A stretch of 64,000 nucleotides of DNA from Cydia pomonella (GCF_033807575.1 NC_084728.1:9437451-9501450); one strand, 5' to 3'. Shown: positions 30,013-40,404, counted from the stretch's first letter. Made by a program: numbers and translations. The notes: generated by a model not told the origin, from the letters alone.

Positions 30013-30520
30013 ATCTATTTCAGTTAGTGCCGTGGGAGAGGGGTAAGTGCCTTTTGTGGGATGCCACCTGCGTCAGTACGTTCGCCGCCACGCACCTTGG
30101 CCGCACCGTGCCATCGGCGGGAGATGCTGCTGAGCAGGCGGCGTCCCTAAAGAGGGATAAGTACTCGGGGCTGGCAAGCTACTTGTTTGTTCCCCTTGCC
30201 GTGGAGACGTCAGGGTGCTGGTGCGCGGAGGCGAAATCTTTTCTTGGGGAACTGGGGCGGCGCTTGCAGGAAAGGGGTCTCGACCCCCGCTCCGGGTCGT
30301 TCCTAGCGCAAAGGTTGTCCATTGCGGTTCAACGCGGAAACGCAGCAAGCGTGATGGGCACCTTTGCGTTGGGAGCGACGCGGGGTTTATTTGACTAGTT
30401 TTTTTTTTTTTATACGGTTGTTTAGGTTTAGTTTTATTTATAGTTAAGTTTATTTGTTAGTCCTTAAGTATTTTAATGATTGTATTTTTTTATTTCATTA
30501 GTTTCAGTTAATAAAATTAC
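30013..30520 (+). pseudogene. Retroelement pol C-terminal domain and 3' UTR
   Basis: The 123-codon frame 30027-30398 includes VPWERGKCLLWDATCVSTFA, LASYLFVPLAVETSG, SFLGELGRRL and FLAQRLSIAVQRGNAASVMG. This block recurs at the C-terminus of many animal retroelement polyproteins. WDATCV together with the VETSG block looks nuclease-like but I cannot name the clade. A stop is followed by an AT-rich 3' UTR with AATAAAATTACA. A second, shorter copy is at 34005-34102. Confidence 0.6.
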
Positions 30521-30714
30521 ACGCATATTTCCCAAACAAAGCTGTAAGTATTACCTTACATACATATAATATTTGTATTTATTAATACAAACAATAACGT
30601 ACATAAAAATCCTTAAATTAATATTTTCATCACTTCTCTGTAATTTTAGTGGAATTTTGCATGTGCTACTTATTGTAGACTGGTAACGCAGTGGTAAGTT
30701 GAGCATAATACTTG

Positions 30715-31120
30715 CAATTTGTGGGCACAGTATACGCAACGGGCATACGGGGCCCTTAGGGTCCAGTACAACAATGCGTTCCGGGTGCTGATGGGGCTGC
30801 CCCGTTTCTGTAGCGCATCGGGGATGTTCGTGACGGCGCGCGTGGACTGTTTTTATACTACCATGCGTTCACGCGCAGCATCCCTGGTGCGCCGGGTGCG
30901 TGGCAGTCCCAACAGCATCCTACGAATGATAGCGGATAGGGTTGACTGTCCCTACTTGTCGCACTGTGAGGGATTGCATTCCCCCATCAGTGTTGTTTTA
31001 TTTTAAATTAGTGTTTGCTGTACCTACTAACCCCTTAGTATGTAAGTTCTACTAATTAAAAATATGTGTCCATGTGTTACATGTAATAAAAATTATTCAT
31101 TCATTCATTCATTCATAATT
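30715..31120 (+). pseudogene. LINE pol C-terminus with (ATTC)n tail
   Basis: 95-codon frame 30719-31006: ALRVQYNNAFRVLMGLPRFC, SASGMFVTARVDCF, RVRGSPNSILRMI. These are the conserved YNN-FR-L-G-PR-CSASGMF blocks at the end of a common arthropod LINE pol. A 3' UTR with AATAAAAATT ends in five ATTC repeats. Only the C-terminus remains. Confidence 0.75.
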
Positions 31121-31510
31121 CAAGAAACAAAATAGTTAGGGACAAAAGTAAAATAATCCAATAAATTCCATAATATTTAATACTTCTATTGTTACCTGTA
31201 CAGTCACATCCAGATTTGGGACCGAACAATTTCACCGGTATTTCTTGTACCTACCTTTGTCTTCGGACTATACTTTGCATGTCCACGTCTAATTTGAATT
31301 TGTAATTTTACAATAAGTTTTTTTGTAAATACCGTTATATTTTTTGCTATTGTTATAATTTTTTATTGTTGTGCTAATGGACTTTGCTGGTATCATTTAT
31401 TTATTTAAACTTTATTGTACACATAAAGAAAAATGTACAAATGGCGAACTTAATGCCAAAAGGCATAACTAGGTATTTATTTTATTTTTTATTTTAAAGG
31501 TATTTAGTAG
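31121..31510. other. No gene; LINE tail piece at 31391-31470
   Basis: 31391-31470 (AACTTTATTGTACACATAAAG, ACAAATGGCGAACTTAATGCC) resembles 1040-1110. Nothing else recognised. Confidence 0.45.
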
Positions 31511-31600
31511 TTTTTTTTACCACGTCGGTGGCAAACAAGCATACGGCCCGCCTGATGGTAAGCAGTCACCGTATCCTACGGACGCTTGCAACACCAGAGG
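31511..31600 (-). mobile_element. Family A, short diverged copy
   Basis: T run, CACGTCGGTGGCAAACAAGC, then GGACGCTTGCAACACCAGAGG, where it stops. More diverged than other copies. Confidence 0.75.
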
Positions 31601-31731
31601 CTAGTAGTAATGGCTCTTACTTATTTGCACTGGAATAAAATGATTAAACAAATAATTTTATAAGTTTTTGGCAAAAATTTCATTGTTGCTACAAACTTTT
31701 ATCGCTGACTACTTTTCCACAGGCAACTAAT

Positions 31732-31980
31732 ACTCATCGAGACAATTCTAAAAACCCCAAACACAATTAGGGTCCGTTGTTTTATCACAGAGTTCCTATG
31801 GCTACCTCCTGTCTCCATCATCAGATCATCTTGATGGTACCAAAATATTACATTGTCACCCGACTTACATATGTATGCAAATTTTCAGCTTCATCGGAAA
31901 CCGGGAAGTGGGTCAAATTTAACTTGCAAGATTTGTCCCATACATACTAACAGGGCAAGTTAAATAAAAGCTTGTAAAAA
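31732..31980 (+). repeat. Dispersed repeat O, copy 1
   Basis: Blocks GTTTTATCACAGAGTTCCTA, ACATTGTCACCCGACTTACA and GGGCAAGTTAAATAAAAGCT match, in reverse, 61705-61895 and 55985-56105. No coding content. Confidence 0.65.
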
Positions 31981-32007
31981 AACACACGTTATTGGTTATT
32001 CAATTAA

Positions 32008-32159
32008 TGGATGACTCACGCTAGACCGGGCCGGGGCCGGGCCGGAGCTTCCAGCGCTTCATCTATGGAAAGCACCACGTGATCACCGATCAGCCGTCAT
32101 AGAAAATGACGTGTCGAACGCCTCAGCCCGGGCAAGGCCCGCTCTAGCGTAAGTCACCC
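32008..32159. mobile_element. GC-rich MITE flanked by TTAA
   Basis: GGATGACTCACGCTAGACCG at the left is inverted at the right as GCTCTAGCGTAAGTCACCC. TTAA occurs at 32004-32007 and 32160-32163. The interior CCGGGCC/GGCCCGG words extend the inverted repeat. TTAA points to piggyBac-type mobilisation. Confidence 0.75.
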
Positions 32160-32433
32160 TTAAGCGTCCAACAAGCACCTTCTTCTTTCACAGTCCTTAG
32201 ATATGTCAATGATTGAAAACACAAGCCTTATTGAGTTGAGTTTATTGTGCCCAGCTCCACAATAAGCTCAATAAGGATTGGAATAAGTATTAATTTATTG
32301 AATATAAATATGTTCGCCGAAGATGTTATTTCTAATCTTCTTCTTTATCTTTGCCTTATCCCATTATTTGGGGTCGGTCCTCGTTCTCATGCGACAAGAC
32401 TTCCTGTCCTGGGTTGTCGCTGTTGACAGTTAA
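32160..32433. other. No gene recognised
   Basis: Contains a small inverted pair around ACAAGCCTTATTGAG and CTCAATAAGG, a piece of SINE C tail. Otherwise unassigned. Confidence 0.35.
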
Positions 32434-32763
32434 GAGGCTGTCAATACCTAAAGCGCGCACACTGTCTATTTGTATCGGAGTAAATGAGATAGCACTGTCG
32501 CATGTTACTGGGCCTGGGCAAGGGAATAATAAGAAAAATATTTAAATAAAAAAAGTGGATTATTAGTGTAATATTTTACTCAACCACGGTTTAGATATAA
32601 ATGTTTTGAAATTGTGATTTTAATTGCAGACCCATAAGTCAAAACAATAGAGACATAGAACCGTTTAATTGTGATTTTAAGACCAATCTTTGCAATTATT
32701 TTCTATCGAGCCGATTTCGTTCAATCATGTATCGAGTACAACCACGGTCTTTGAAATATAATG
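32434..32763 (+). mobile_element. MITE H, 3'-truncated at a poly(A) run
   Basis: Left TTAA (32430-32433) and TIR GAGGCTGTCAATACC are intact. The body follows the other H copies up to CTTTGAAATATAAT, then breaks into GAATAAA and a 62-nt A run. The last 100 bases and right TIR are absent. Confidence 0.8.
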
Positions 32764-32764
32764 A

Positions 32765-32766
<2 letters not shown>

Positions 32767-32828
<62 letters not shown>
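32767..32828. repeat. 62-nt A homopolymer
   Basis: Uninterrupted A from 32767 to 32828, preceded by GAAT so that AATAAA-like sequence leads into it. Either a long retroposition tail or an assembly/polymerase-slippage product. Confidence 0.9.
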
Positions 32829-32830
<2 letters not shown>

Positions 32831-33002
32831 TGTTGTGAAGTCAGATTGGAAACAATACTAATTTGAATTACATCCTACGCTGAAGTTTTGGTTTCATAAT
32901 AGGTTACTAATAGTAAAACATTTTTGATACTAACAACAGGCTTAAACTAAATACGAACGATCACAATTTAGGTAGAGTAAAATTATTACACGAATTTATA
33001 CT

Positions 33003-33412
33003 ATTTTTTTCACCACATGATCATCGTCACGCCTCATAATATATCCATGCCATCTCAACTGCTGTTCTATCTGGAGGCACGGCCGTGCCCCCGCCAAGAC
33101 GAGACAAAGGGCAAAAGGCAGTGCCTATCTTTTCTCGGCACGTTTCGTCGTATTTTCGAACCCTCGTCGTTTCGGTTTGAATAACGCTAGAGAGCTGGTT
33201 AGTTTTTTCGTGATGGGCGCAACTTTAAATTAATTAGTAGTAATTAATACCTCTTATGTGTTAATTACGCAACATATCAAGTTTAGTTATACCTGATGCC
33301 CATCTCAGCATCTTCATCTCGTTGGTATGGACTTTTGCTTCGTGAGCTTTTTTGATCGCCCAACACTCAGTAGCATACGTTAAGGCAGGTCTTATAGCGT
33401 TCCTGAAAGAAT
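33003..33412 (-). pseudogene. RTE-like LINE pol fragment, interrupted
   Basis: Minus-strand reading of 33412-33290 gives FRNAIRPALTYATECWAIKK then HTNEMKMLRW. Reading of 33066-33003 gives QLRWHGYIMRRDDDHVVKK. Both are consecutive blocks of one LINE pol C-terminal region (ALTYA-E-WA, LRW-GHVMRR). About 220 bases of unrelated sequence with GGCACGGCCGTGCCCCCGCC separates them, apparently an insertion. Confidence 0.65.
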
Positions 33413-33424
33413 ACTCAATTGCTC

Positions 33425-33552
33425 AAAGGTTAACTGGAAGAGATCCCTTAAAGGGATAAATTCGCCTTTGTAATGATGAGTGTTATATTTCCTGTTTTGT
33501 TTTCATTTCTGTACAATAAAGAGTTTTACTGCTACTACTACTACTACTAATA
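33425..33552 (+). mobile_element. LINE 3' end with (ACT)n tail
   Basis: GATCCCTTAAAGGGATAAATTC, GTACAATAAAGAGTTTTACT then ACT repeats. Same layout as 4755-4900. Confidence 0.6.
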
Positions 33553-34004
33553 CTTTCTCTTTGGTCTTTATGTTATTTCTAATATTGTTTTTAACTTTTA
33601 CTAGATTCATTTTAATAAATCTACTAATACACTGTTCTTACGGAAGTAAATAATGACGTAACGCCCTCAGGTTAGCTAGCAGACACGCCGGAAGCCATAA
33701 CGCCCCGCTTTGTCCGAATTTTGGGAACCACTGCCATGCATGCTTAATGTCGTAGTGCGGGCGGGACGGATTGGCTACTCGCAGGACATTTAATTTTACA
33801 TACTTACATTTCGTTATTGGAACTCTCCTCCTCAAAGGAACACAGAACACAGGAACTCCAATCCAGGAGGGACTTAAAATCTTCTCGGGCAGAGGTGTAG
33901 GGTTGGAGCCGGTGTAGCTTCATTTGACGTTCATAAGCGCATTGTAATATGCCTACTTAAAAAATAACTTTAATCTTTAACAAAATGCGCTCCTAGGTCT
34001 AGTT
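33553..34004. other. No gene; repeat V piece at 33870-33990
   Basis: 33870-33990 is an inverted V copy (GGTGTAGCTTCATTTGACGT, GCGCATTGTAATATGCCTAC). The rest is unrecognised. Confidence 0.45.
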
Positions 34005-34102
34005 CGTACCTGGTCCAACGTATATCGTTGGCTGTTCAAGGTGGGAACGCCGCTGGTGTTATGGGGACGTTTGTGCCGGGTACTTTCCGGATTAGGATAT
34101 AG
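34005..34102 (+). pseudogene. Short second copy of the retroelement C-terminal block
   Basis: Reads YLVQRISLAVQGGNAAGVMG then TFVPGTF and a stop, clearly the same block as the end of 30027-30398. Only about 30 codons survive. Confidence 0.6.
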
Positions 34103-34384
34103 GTTTCTATTTTTTATTATTATTTATTATGTCATGCTCGCTTAAAAGTCTTTACTTACGGTGGCGTCGTTGATCGGGTCGCCACTTTCCCGAATGAAGG
34201 TTGAGGGAGGCGATGGCTGAGATACACGTCATACTCGTGAACGGGTGCTGTTTGTGGAGACCGGTCTGTTTAAGCTTACACGGGGTACAGGTTATGTTAA
34301 AGTATGTAACTTTACTTTTGAGTGACATTAACGTGAGACACTTCATTCGGTTCTTGTCTGTTTTAATTTTTTTGTCTTTTAATT
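34103..34384. other. No gene recognised
   Basis: Frames of 64 and 75 codons on opposite strands overlap each other and show no domain. Confidence 0.35.
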
Positions 34385-34716
34385 ATTTATATAAGAATTC
34401 AAGCCTTGGCGACCCTCTACATCTCTAAGGATAATTTAATATATATTTTTATATTTTATCTCTGACACTTAGAGACTTATACATCTCTAAAGAATTTTAG
34501 TATTTTATGGTTTTATTTTTTTATCATAGTTTTTTTTGTGTAATTTGACATTTAGAGACAGTATACATCTCTAATAAAGTATTTATTATTTCATAGATTC
34601 GATATTTGTAATTGTTTTTTTTTTTAATTTATTGTTTGTAAAAATGGACATGTAAAAGTGCCCCTGTGGCCTATTTGCTGAATAAATGTTTGATATTTGA
34701 TATTTGATATTTGATA
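34385..34716 (+). repeat. AT-rich LINE 3' tail ending in (TTTGATA)n
   Basis: Three imperfect repeats of ACATCTCTAA.. with 34-60 bases between them, then GTGGCCTATTTGCTGAATAA followed by four TTTGATA units. A microsatellite-ended tail after AATAA is typical of a non-LTR 3' end. Confidence 0.5.
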
Positions 34717-34848
34717 TTAATATTGTACTCACTCTTTGTTAATTAGTTTTGACGATGCATGTTGCAGATGACTTATATGTAAATAGATATTCTGTTTTGA
34801 CAAAACCTGAGGTGGATGAGCTTTCTGTAATGTGACGAAGCCTGCGCT

Positions 34849-35064
34849 GTGGATCTGATGGTATGCTATTTTTGGTCAATAAATAAATCATTATCCTACT
34901 TTGTTAACAAAACTCAGTCCCATTTTTTAGATACATGGCATACCAAGAAAAAGCGAACATCTCTCTCAATTCTTCCTAAAAGGTGCAGAACGTGGAACGA
35001 GTTATCTCCTGAGTTATTTCATTTGCGCTACGACATTATGGGTTTCTTCAAGAAGCGGGTATCA
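34849..35064 (+). pseudogene. LINE B-type pol C-terminus, next to 140-bp array
   Basis: Reads TWHTKKKRTSLSILPKRCRT, WNELSPELFHLRYDIMGFF, KKRV. It matches 37373-37660 in order (KNKRASRSFLPRTCKLWNELP, FPLRYDMGFFKK). Coding similarity ends where the first 140-bp tandem unit begins. Confidence 0.7.
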
Positions 35065-36896
35065 CTGCGCATTCTGCTTTGCATATTAACATGCCCGCTT
35101 CCTACTGAGGAGTATCGATGGCTTAGCTTATGTCTTACGTACTAGAACACCATGGTAGGTATAGATCAGTAGCCAACACTGTACAGCCTCACTATAAAAC
35201 TATTACTGCGCATTCTGCTTTGCATATTAACATGCCCGCTTCCTACTGAGGAGTATCGATGGTTTGGCTATGTCTTACATACTTGAACACCATAGTAGGT
35301 ATAGATCAGTAGCCAACACTGTACAGCCTCACTATAAGACAATTACTGCGCATTCTGCTTTGCATATTAACATGCCCGCTTCCTACTGAGGAGTATCGAT
35401 GGCTTGGCTATGTCTTACATACTTGAACACCATAGTAGGTATAGATCAGTAGCCAACACTGTACAGCCTCACTAAAAGACTATTACTGCGCATTCTGCTT
35501 TGCATATTAACATGCCCGCTTCCTACTGAGGAGTATCGATGGCTTGGCTATGTCTTACATACTTGAACACCATAGTAGGTATAGATCAGTAGCCAACACT
35601 GTACAGCCTCACTAAAAGACTATTACAGCGCATTCTGCTTGGCATATTAACATGCCCGCTTCCTACTGAGGAGTGTCGATGGTTTGGCTATGTCTTACAT
35701 ACTTGAACACCATAGTAGGTATAGATCAGTAGCCAATACTGTGCAACCGCACTATAAGACAATTACTGCGCATTCTGCTTTGCATATTAACATGCCCGCT
35801 TCCTACTGAGGAGTATCGATGGCTTGGCTATGTCTTACATACTTGAACACCATAGTAGGTATAGATCAGTAGCCAACACTGTACAGCCTCACTAAAAGAC
35901 TATTACTGCGCATTCTGCTTTGCATATTAACATGCCCGCTTCCTACTGAGGAGTATCGATGGCTTGGCTATGTCTTACATACTTGAACACCATAGTAGGT
36001 ATAGATCAGTAGCCAACACTGTACAGCCTCACTAAAAGACTATTACAGCGCATTCTGCTTTGCATATTAACATGCCCGCTTCCTACTGAGGAGTGTCGAT
36101 GGTTTGGCTATGTCTTACATACTTGAACACCATAGTAGGTATAGATCAGTAGCCAATACTGTGCAACCGCACTATAAGACAATTACTGCGCATTCTGCTT
36201 TGCATATTAACATGCCCGCTTCCTACTGAGGAGTATCGATGGCTTGGCTATGTCTTACATACTTGAACACCATAGTAGGTATAGATCAGTAGCCAACACT
36301 GTACAGCCTCACTAAAAGACTATTACAGCGCATTCTGCTTTGCATATTAACATGCCCGCTTCCTACTGAGGAGTATCGATGGCTTGGCTTTGTCTTACAT
36401 ACTCGAACACATTGGTAGGTAATAGATAAGTACAGACTATCGAACAACTAGTCATAATAATAATATTTTTGCCAGTAGCCAACACTGTAGAAGCGCATTA
36501 TAAGACTATTAGTGAGCATTCTGCTTTGCATATTAACATACCCGCTTCCTACTGAGGAGTATCGATGGCTTGGCTATGTCTTACATACTTGAACACCATA
36601 GTAGGTATAGATCAGTAGCCAACACTGTACAGCCTCACTAAAAGACTATTACAGCGCATTCTGCTTTGCATATTAACATGCCCGCTTCCTACGGAGGAGT
36701 GTCGATGGTTTGGCTATGTCTTACATACTTGAACACCATAGTAGGTATAGATCAGTAGCCAACACTGTACAGCCTCACTAAAAGACTATTACAGCGCATT
36801 CTGCTTTGCATATTAACATGCCCGCTTCCTACTGAGGAGTATCGATGGCTTGGCTATGTCTTACATACTTGAACACCATGGTAGGTATAGATCTGT
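35065..36896. repeat. 140-bp tandem array, about 13 units, higher-order 420 bp
   Basis: CGCATTCTGCTTTGCATATT recurs at 140-base steps from 35065 to 36326, then after one unit carrying about 36 extra bases (36410-36480) continues to 36896. Units at 35626 and 36046 share private changes (GAGTGTCGATGGTTTGG, CAATACTGTGCAACCGC), 420 bp apart. Two three-unit blocks (35486-35905, 35906-36325) are therefore duplicated as a whole. No coding content. Confidence 0.92.
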
Positions 36897-36900
36897 AGGG

Positions 36901-37016
36901 CTAAGATGGTCGGCTTTTTATCATTTGTCACCATGTCACGTTCTAACAAGTATGTAAGTGCGAAAGTGACGCATGACATGACAGGAGACAAAAATGCGAC
37001 CATGATACCGCTGCGG
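36901..37016 (+). mobile_element. Short TIR element (ATGGTCG), copy 1
   Basis: ATGGTCGGCTTTTTATCA near the start is inverted at the end as AAAAATGCGACCAT. A second internal inverted repeat lies around TGTCACGTTCTAACAAG. It matches 38740-38856 over its whole length. Confidence 0.65.
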
Positions 37017-37364
37017 TACTGATCAAACCCTGTAGCCTTACCACGAGTTTGTCACTGGCATGGCACTGACGTATTCGGTAACGTGGACGTAACTTACTTT
37101 CTATGTATTTCGCTCGTACTGGCATATTAGCGTCAGGTCAGTGAAAAGCTCGTAGTAATCGGGTCAAACACATTTTGGAAAAAGGTCACTTCTGAAATAT
37201 ACAATCAAAGTAAACGCCTCTGGTATACCGTCAGGTGACAAGCAAAACTCACTAATGACTAAGACGTAATTAAACAAAAATCAACTTTATTTACGTAGTA
37301 ATATGGTTCATTATGCTATGAACTTGTGGTGGTAATTAGCGATTTTTGCTTGTCACCTATATCA
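37017..37364. other. No gene recognised
   Basis: Unassigned; a 60-codon minus-strand frame overlaps the TIR element and is not supported. Confidence 0.35.
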
Positions 37365-37640
37365 CGTTTTTTTTATGTACAAGGCAGCAAATGAGCAGAC
37401 GAGCCGCCTGATGAGAAGCAGTCATCGCCGCCCATGGACATATCAGAGGAGCCACTTATGCATTGCCAACCTTTGAGAACCCTAAAAACCTGCTTCTTGA
37501 AGAACCCCATGTCATAGCGCAAGGGAAACACCTCAGAAGGTAGCTCATTCCATAACTTGCACGTTCTGGGCAAAAACGAGCGAGATGCCCGCTTGTTTTT
37601 GGTTTGCCACGATTTGAGTCTCAAGTACTGTATAATTAAT
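37365..37640 (-). pseudogene. LINE B-type pol C-terminus and 3' tail
   Basis: Minus-strand frame: SWQTKNKRASRSFLPRTC, KLWNELPSEVFPLRYDMGFF, KKQVFRVLKG. It then runs into a 3' part resembling the B and A tails (GATGACTGCTTCTCATCAGG on the minus strand) and a poly(A). Shows how B-type pol C-termini connect to this tail. 5'-truncated. Confidence 0.75.
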
Positions 37641-37647
37641 AAATAAA

Positions 37648-37900
37648 TATTATAGGACATTATTACACAAATTGACTAAGTCCCACAGTAAGCTCAGTAA
37701 GGCTTGTATTGAGGGTACTTAGACAACGATATATATAATATATATAAATATTTATAGATACATAAATACATAGAAAACACCCATGACTCAGGAACAAATA
37801 TCCATGCTGATCACACGAATAAATGCCCTTACCAGGATTTGAACCCAGGACCATCGGCTTCATAGGCAGGGTCACTACCCACAAGGCCAGACTGGTCGTC
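37648..37900 (-). mobile_element. SINE C, near full-length copy
   Basis: Minus strand: GACCAGTCTGGCCTTGTGGG head, GGTTCAAATCC B box, complete body and tail up to TATTATAGGACATTATTACA (plus strand). Confidence 0.9.
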
Positions 37901-38187
37901 AAAAAAATAAAATTGGTTGGTTGGTTGGTTGGTTAGCTATAAAAATTTATCCCGCCTGTAAAGGTGCCGCATAAAGCTTTAGGTACCGTTAACTTTGCGA
38001 TGTCTACAGGAAAGACGCGAACGAGTTTGCTAAAAAATGTGTATGACCCAGCCGTACTGTATTACGTTGCAGTTAATTGGTCAAACAGTGGTTTAATCAG
38101 GCACTGGTCCTCGTTCTACTTAAGTTTAGGTAATATAGTTAAAAACTGAAATAGATATCATATCATACACTACAGAAAACGTGACTA
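37901..38187. other. No gene; (GGTT)n at 37914-37935
   Basis: A short GGTT microsatellite, then a 61-codon frame without a domain. Confidence 0.4.
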
Positions 38188-38290
38188 AGTCCACTGGTGG
38201 CCGAGGCGGGAATCGAAATCGAACCCGCGTCTTCAGCTTACGCGGCTAACGTCCTGACCACTAGACCACACGGCCACGGCGGTACCCGTC
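38188..38290 (-). mobile_element. tRNA-derived SINE head, third type
   Basis: Minus strand: GTGGCCGTGTGGTCTAGTGG carries an A-box-like motif and ACGCGGGTTCGATTTCGATTC a B-box-like motif. No stable complete cloverleaf with acceptor stem could be drawn, so it is a SINE head and not a tRNA gene. Family A starts directly after it. Confidence 0.6.
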
Positions 38291-38297
38291 CCAAATT

Positions 38298-38656
38298 CTT
38301 TTTTTTATATACTACGTCGGTGGGAAACAAGCATACGGCCCGCCTGATGGTAAGCAGTCTCCGTAGCCTATGTACGCCTGCAACTTCAGAGGAGTAACAT
38401 GCGCGTTGCCGACCCTAACACTCCGCATCCTCATTGAGCTGTGTCAACCTTACTCACCGGCAGGAACACAACACTATGAGTAGGGTCTAGTGTTATTTGG
38501 CTGCGGTTTTCTGTAAGGTGGAGGTACTTCCCCAGTTGGGCTCTGCTCTAGACCTGGAATAACATACGCTGTACTGTGCGCTACCACACAAAGCGAGATG
38601 ACATTCACAATGCCCATACCTCTCTTTTGGACGTAATTTAAGGATGTATCTGGGTG
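38298..38656 (-). mobile_element. Family A, full-length, diverged copy
   Basis: T run and TACTACGTCGGTGGGAAAC at the left; the conserved GGACCCGGGT end is diverged (GATGTATCTGGGTGC). All inner blocks present. Confidence 0.82.
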
Positions 38657-38739
38657 CTCTGGTGTAATAGGCGCCTCTGACCAACACTAAGGGCTAGCAG
38701 TGTATGCTTGCACCTCTTATACGAATCCTATACTGCCTG

Positions 38740-38856
38740 GCTAAGATGGTCGGTTTTTTATCATCTGTCATCATACCTGTCACGTTCTAACAAGTACGTA
38801 AGTGCGAAAGTGACGCATGACTTGACAAGTGATAAAAATGCGACCATGATACCGCA
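38740..38856 (+). mobile_element. Short TIR element (ATGGTCG), copy 2
   Basis: ATGGTCGGTTTTTTATCA and TGATAAAAATGCGACCAT form imperfect inverted ends. Same layout as 36901-37016. Confidence 0.65.
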
Positions 38857-39319
38857 GCTGGATTACGTTATAGCGAAGTTTAATAATATACCTAATTATT
38901 TAAGTATTTTCTTGTTACCAACAAACTATAGACACTTATTCGTCTGAAATAACACTCACCACTTTTATTATATTACACCACAATTTATAATAAAATCCCC
39001 CCTAATATCTTAAAACAAAATAATAATACCCGATTCAAAAACATTATAATGAAAATATTAATACAGAAATGTTATTATCCAGTTGACGACTTTTATAGTG
39101 ATAACTATTTTGATATCACATTTAATAATTAATTTTTAGTCTGCATTTGTTTGTTTTGTTATTTTTGGTCTGTCTAAAATTCATAAAGAATTGTGGAATT
39201 GATTTGTTGATATTTAATTTTTAATTGATGAATTTTACGGATGATTTATATTATAATCTTTTTTCAAATGATTTTTCTTAATTATAAGATTATTTTATAA
39301 TTATATAATATTATTAGTG
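38857..39319. other. No gene; very AT-rich
   Basis: No element recognised. Probably part of an old LINE 3' region, given the tail that follows. Confidence 0.4.
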
Positions 39320-39475
39320 TTAATATGTACATAAGTTCTTGCTTTGCCCTAACAGGGCCCATGTGAAACTATTTATAATATTGTGTAACATCTATATTAC
39401 CATGGTCGTGGTCGCAATAAAGTATTATGATTATGATTATGATTATGATTATGATTATGATTATTATAGATTGTA
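39320..39475 (+). repeat. LINE 3' tail ending in (GATTAT)n
   Basis: GCCCTAACAGGGCCCATGTG, then GCAATAAAGTATTAT and six GATTAT/GATTAT-like units. AATAAA directly before a microsatellite is typical of a truncated LINE. Confidence 0.55.
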
Positions 39476-39660
39476 TTTCTACTGCCTACTAGCGCGGCAT
39501 CATTATATGAATTTACTATTTGTGCTCACTAGTTTAATTTAGTAATTTGATTGTTGTGTTTTTTCTCATGTAAGTGAATAATTGTTATTCTTTTCAGAAA
39601 TAAAATCTTTAAACGGAAATAAAGGCATTTTTTTCAGTCCACTGTAACTTGTATCATAGG

Positions 39661-40013
39661 CATTTAGTAATTTCTTTTCTTTCTTCCTAGCGTTGTCCCG
39701 GCATATTGCCACGGCTCAAGGGAGCCTGGGGTCCGCTTTGACAACTAATCCCAAGATTTGGCGTAGGCACTAGTTTTTACGAAAGCGACTGCCATCTGAC
39801 CTTCCAACCCAAAGGGTAAAACTAAGCCTTGTTGCGATTGTTTCCTCACGATGTTTTCCTTCACCGAAAAGCGACTGGTAAATATCAAATGATATTTCGT
39901 ACATAAGTTCCGAAAAACTCATTGGTACGAGCCGAGGTTTGAACCCGCGACCTCCGGATTGCAAGTCGCGCGCTCTTACCGCTAGGCCACCAGCGCTTCG
40001 CATTTAGTAATTT
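39661..40013 (-). mobile_element. SINE F, full-length copy with 13-bp target duplication
   Basis: CATTTAGTAATTT at 39661-39673 and 40001-40013 flanks a complete minus-strand F copy (head GCGCTGGTGGCCTAGCGGTA; tail toward CCTAGCGTTGTCCCGGCAT on the plus strand). Confidence 0.9.
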
Positions 40014-40052
40014 ATCATTTCAATTAAATATTACTTAGTATTAATTTCTTAG

Positions 40053-40358
40053 TAGAATAGGGAGCTAGAGGAGCTGGTTGCGATGCCCAATATAATTGGC
40101 GAAATCAAGGCCACACGACTCCGCTGGCTCGGTCACCTAGAGAGGATGGGAGAGGATCGTGCCGTGAGAAGAGCGTATGTGGGGCACCCGGGTGGAAAAC
40201 GTCCGTCTGGGCGTCCCAGATACCGCTGGAGCGACGAAGTCCTAAAAGACCTGTTCGCCCTCGGAATACCCAACTGGCGTGAAGTGGCGCAGGATAGGGC
40301 AGAGTGGCGCTCTCTTGTGTCAGAGGCCAAGATCCTGTTTGGGTCACTGAGCCAGTGA
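40053..40358 (+). pseudogene. RTE-like LINE pol C-terminus
   Basis: 91-codon frame from 40083: IIGEIKATRLRWLGHLERMG, KRPSGRPRYRWSDEVLKDLF, WREVAQDRAEWRSLVSEAKI. The LRWLGH-ERM ... GRPR-RW-DEV ... WR-LV pattern is the C-terminal end of endonuclease-reverse-transcriptase LINEs. Frame intact to its stop. All upstream domains absent. Confidence 0.8.
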
Positions 40359-40404
40359 AGAAGTAGTATTAATTTCATAATTCATATCTAACAATTAAAC
40401 AGCC

